8,305 nt of DNA from Spirochaetota bacterium (lineage in GTDB: Bacteria; Spirochaetota; UBA4802; UBA5550), in the NCBI GenBank assembly GCA_022704585.1, contig JAKJGD010000063.1:1-8305 (forward strand). Reading direction: 5' to 3'. The first letter of the stretch is position 1. Every line of letters starts with the position of its first letter. Shown here in pieces: positions 6,595 to 8,305 of the stretch. The notes beneath the pieces are model-generated. The model was not told where the DNA came from, searched no databases, and saw only the letters and a list, made by a program, of their open reading frames with translations. The translations under genes and the position numbers were made by a program.

Positions 6595-8305
6595 TTACTG
6601 CATCACCCCGCAGGTAACCACCGAACGGGGATAGGCGCCGGTGCCATACGTAGAACCTGCGGTCAGAGCGCCCGTCGCCTGATCGATGGTAAGGAGACGT
6701 ATGGTGTTGCTGTTGTAGTTTGCCACATATGCGAATTTACCGGACAGTTCGACCGTAACAGAATACGGGTTGATTGCGGAACCGACGCCAGTTCCTGCTG
6801 TTAGGGCGCCCGTGACCGGGTTGATCGTATAGACCGATACGCTGCTGCTGCCATAAAACGCCGCATACATGAACCTGCCTGACGGATCAACCGTGGCGGA
6901 ATAAGGATTCCCTCCGGCTGATACGGCCGTCCCGGCCGTCAGCGCGCCGGTATCCGGATTGATCGTAAAGACCGATACGGTGTTGCTCGCAATATTTGCA
7001 ACATATGCAAACTTGCCGGACGGGTCAACCGTGACTGAATTAGGATATGTACCGGTGCTGACGGCCGTTCCCGCGGTCAGGGCGCCGGTCGTCTGGTTTA
7101 TTCTGTAGACCGATACAGTGTTGCTGCTATAATTTGTCACGTACACAAACCTGCCCGTAGGGTCAACGGCGACAGAAGATGGAGCGGATCCGGTGCTGGC
7201 AGCCGTCCCGGCCGTCAGCGCGCCGGTCGTCTGGTCAATCGTATAGACCGATACGTTGTTGCTGCCATAATTCGCCACATATGCGAATCTGCCGGACGGG
7301 TCAACCGCGACGGAATACGGATTAGTCCCGGCCGAAACGGCCGTCCCGGGCGTCAGCGCGCCGGTCGTTGCGTTAATCCGAAAAACCGATACATTGTTGT
7401 TATTATAATTTGCCGTATACGCAAACCTGCCAAAGGGGTCAACCGCAACGGAATACGGAGAATTCCCTGTTGCGACGGTCGTCCCCGAAGTAAGAGCGCC
7501 GGTCGTCGCGTTGATAGTGTAGACCGATACCGTGTTGCTGCCACTATTTGCCGCATACGCGAATTTGGGCACCCAGGTCAGCTCGGAGGTTCCCGTGGCA
7601 CAGGAAAGGGAAACGGGCTGCTGCAGGGTGCACGAGATATAGGCCGGCGTCAGGGCGCCGGTGGACTGGTTGATCGAATAGGTCGATACCGTATTGTCAT
7701 AATTATTGAGGACATACACGGCAAGTCCCGCCGGATCGACTTTAATTGACTGGGGGTTCGTTCCCGTGGCAACGGCGGTCCCCGCTGTCAGCGCGCCGGT
7801 CACCTGGTTGATCGTATACACCGATATCGTGTTGCTCCGAAAATTTGCCGCGTACAGGAACCTCCCGAAAGAATCAACGGCGAGAGAGCGGGGATTGTTG
7901 CCCGAGGCAACAGCGGTTCCGGCCGTCAGCGCGCCGGTCGACTGGTTGATCGTATACACCGATATCGTGTTGCTGACGGCATTTGCCACGTAGGCGAAAC
8001 GGCCGGTCGGTGCGATCGCGATCGACTGCGGAGACGTGCCCGTATCCACGGTCGAAGACGCCGTGAGTGCACCCGTCGTCTGGTCGATCGAATACACCGA
8101 CACGCTATGATCGCCGGTATTGGTCACATAGGCGAACCGTCCTGACAGGTCGATCGCGATCGAACCGGGGAGCACCCCCGACGCCACCGCGGCTCCGGGG
8201 GTCAACGCCCCGGTCGTCTGGTCGATCGTGAAGACGGATATGGTGCAACTGGCGTAATTCGCAGCATAGGCGAACCGGCCCGTCGGGTCAATCGTGATAG
8301 AATCG
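6595..8305 (-). CDS. YVTN/lactonase-type beta-propeller repeat protein, C-terminal 569 residues, N-terminus beyond window
   Basis: The frame ends at TAA 6595-6597 and stays open to the window edge, so the start and any signal peptide are missing; the apparent start near 8205 is a TTG leucine codon inside a repeat (GALTPG). The product is almost entirely 46-residue repeats with the consensus FAYVANxxSNTVSVYTIN, QTTGALTAGTAV and PxSVAVDPSGR, as in YVTN-repeat and 6-phosphogluconolactonase-like (PF10282) seven-bladed propellers. Twelve units are visible. The fifth is 53 residues, with a changed C-terminal half containing two cysteines, and is followed by seven regular units to the C-terminus (end VVTCGVMQ). 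Such proteins are usually exported, surface or adhesion-like. True lactonase activity is unlikely to be readable from repeats alone, and no catalytic residues are claimed. The gene faces the acyltransferase and appears to be transcribed alone within the window. Confidence 0.9.
   Translation of the reverse strand, partial: DSITIDPTGRFAYAANYASCTISVFTIDQTTGALTPGAAVASGVLPGSIAIDLSGRFAYVTNTGDHSVSVYSIDQTTGALTASSTVDTGTSPQSIAIAPTGRFAYVANAVSNTISVYTINQSTGALTAGTAVASGNNPRSLAVDSFGRFLYAANFRSNTISVYTINQVTGALTAGTAVATGTNPQSIKVDPAGLAVYVLNNYDNTVSTYSINQSTGALTPAYISCTLQQPVSLSCATGTSELTWVPKFAYAANSGSNTVSVYTINATTGALTSGTTVATGNSPYSVAVDPFGRFAYTANYNNNNVSVFRINATTGALTPGTAVSAGTNPYSVAVDPSGRFAYVANYGSNNVSVYTIDQTTGALTAGTAASTGSAPSSVAVDPTGRFVYVTNYSSNTVSVYRINQTTGALTAGTAVSTGTYPNSVTVDPSGKFAYVANIASNTVSVFTINPDTGALTAGTAVSAGGNPYSATVDPSGRFMYAAFYGSSSVSVYTINPVTGALTAGTGVGSAINPYSVTVELSGKFAYVANYNSNTIRLLTIDQATGALTAGSTYGTGAYPRSVVTCGVMQ
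6598..8304 (-). repeat. Tandem 138-bp coding repeat (12 units plus a partial)
   Basis: Reading back from the C-terminus, unit boundaries fall every 138 bp: 6598-6735, 6736-6873, 6874-7011, 7012-7149, 7150-7287, 7288-7425, 7426-7563, then an irregular 159-bp unit 7564-7722, then 7723-7860, 7861-7998, 7999-8136, 8137-8274 and a partial 8275-8304. Short DNA blocks such as GTCAGCGCGCCGGT recur in many units, so the array arose by duplication. The two units nearest the window end are the most diverged in their loops (DHSVSVYS, ASCTISVF). Confidence 0.92.
7564..7722 (-). repeat. Irregular 53-residue repeat unit separating two sets of blades
   Basis: This unit begins normally (AVYVLNNYDNTVSTYSINQ, then STGALT) but then departs from the consensus: PAYISCTLQQPVSLSC followed by ATGTSELTWVPK replaces the usual AGTAVSTG and VDPSGR segments. 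It is seven residues longer than the others and carries two cysteines eleven residues apart. It probably marks the end of one propeller and a linker to the next. Confidence 0.7.

Noticed and set aside
7706..7993. A 95-codon plus-strand frame in the repeat region
   Set aside because: It is the antisense of the repeat array, and its internal repetition simply mirrors the 138-bp period.
8203..8205. Start of the repeat protein at 8205
   Set aside because: The codon is TTG for the Leu of the repeat motif GALT, and the frame continues in register with another full repeat to the window edge.

Overview
The window is G+C-rich bacterial DNA with a mostly compact layout. It reads as a chromosomal region of a Gram-negative bacterium. 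Supporting signs are a metallophosphoesterase and a beta-propeller protein each anchored by one N-terminal membrane helix, a polytopic acyltransferase of the HGSNAT type, and a long YVTN-repeat propeller protein. This gene mix would suit an uncultured spirochaete or a deltaproteobacterium-like lineage, but no marker here fixes the phylum, so that placement is a guess. I see no tRNA, rRNA, CRISPR array, insertion sequence or phage gene.

Layout. (1) Positions 1-443, minus: the N-terminal part of a DUF523-family (TudS-like) protein, cut by the window edge. (2) A 200-bp divergent spacer with a candidate promoter for each side. (3) 644-3142, plus: a complete glycogen/maltodextrin phosphorylase, followed after 3-6 bp by (4) 3146-4006, plus: a membrane-anchored calcineurin-type metallophosphoesterase, probably in the same transcript. 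(5) 4014-4979, minus: a membrane-anchored PD40 beta-propeller protein, convergent with (4) and only 7 bp from it. (6) A 187-bp divergent spacer containing an AT-rich tract and a good minus-strand promoter. (7) 5167-6285, plus: a roughly ten-helix acyltransferase of the heparan-alpha-glucosaminide N-acetyltransferase type. (8) 6286-6594: about 300 bp with no recognised gene, holding one hairpin and a possible 49-codon Cys-rich ORF. (9) 6595-8305, minus: the C-terminal 569 residues of a YVTN/lactonase-type propeller protein made of 46-residue repeats, running off the window end.

How the genes fit together. GlgP releases glucose-1-phosphate from storage glucan in the cytoplasm. The phosphoesterase behind it is predicted to face the periplasm, so their link is more likely shared expression than a shared reaction. 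The acyltransferase and the two unrelated propeller proteins suggest cell-envelope functions, but nothing in the sequence joins them into one pathway. I did not find a convincing new multi-gene system. The points most worth a second look are the repeat architecture of the propeller protein (an irregular unit followed by exactly seven regular ones), the short Cys-rich ORF that fits exactly into the 6286-6594 gap, a Cys-to-Ser change in the DUF523 protein, and a Pro-to-Gln change in the phosphorylase.
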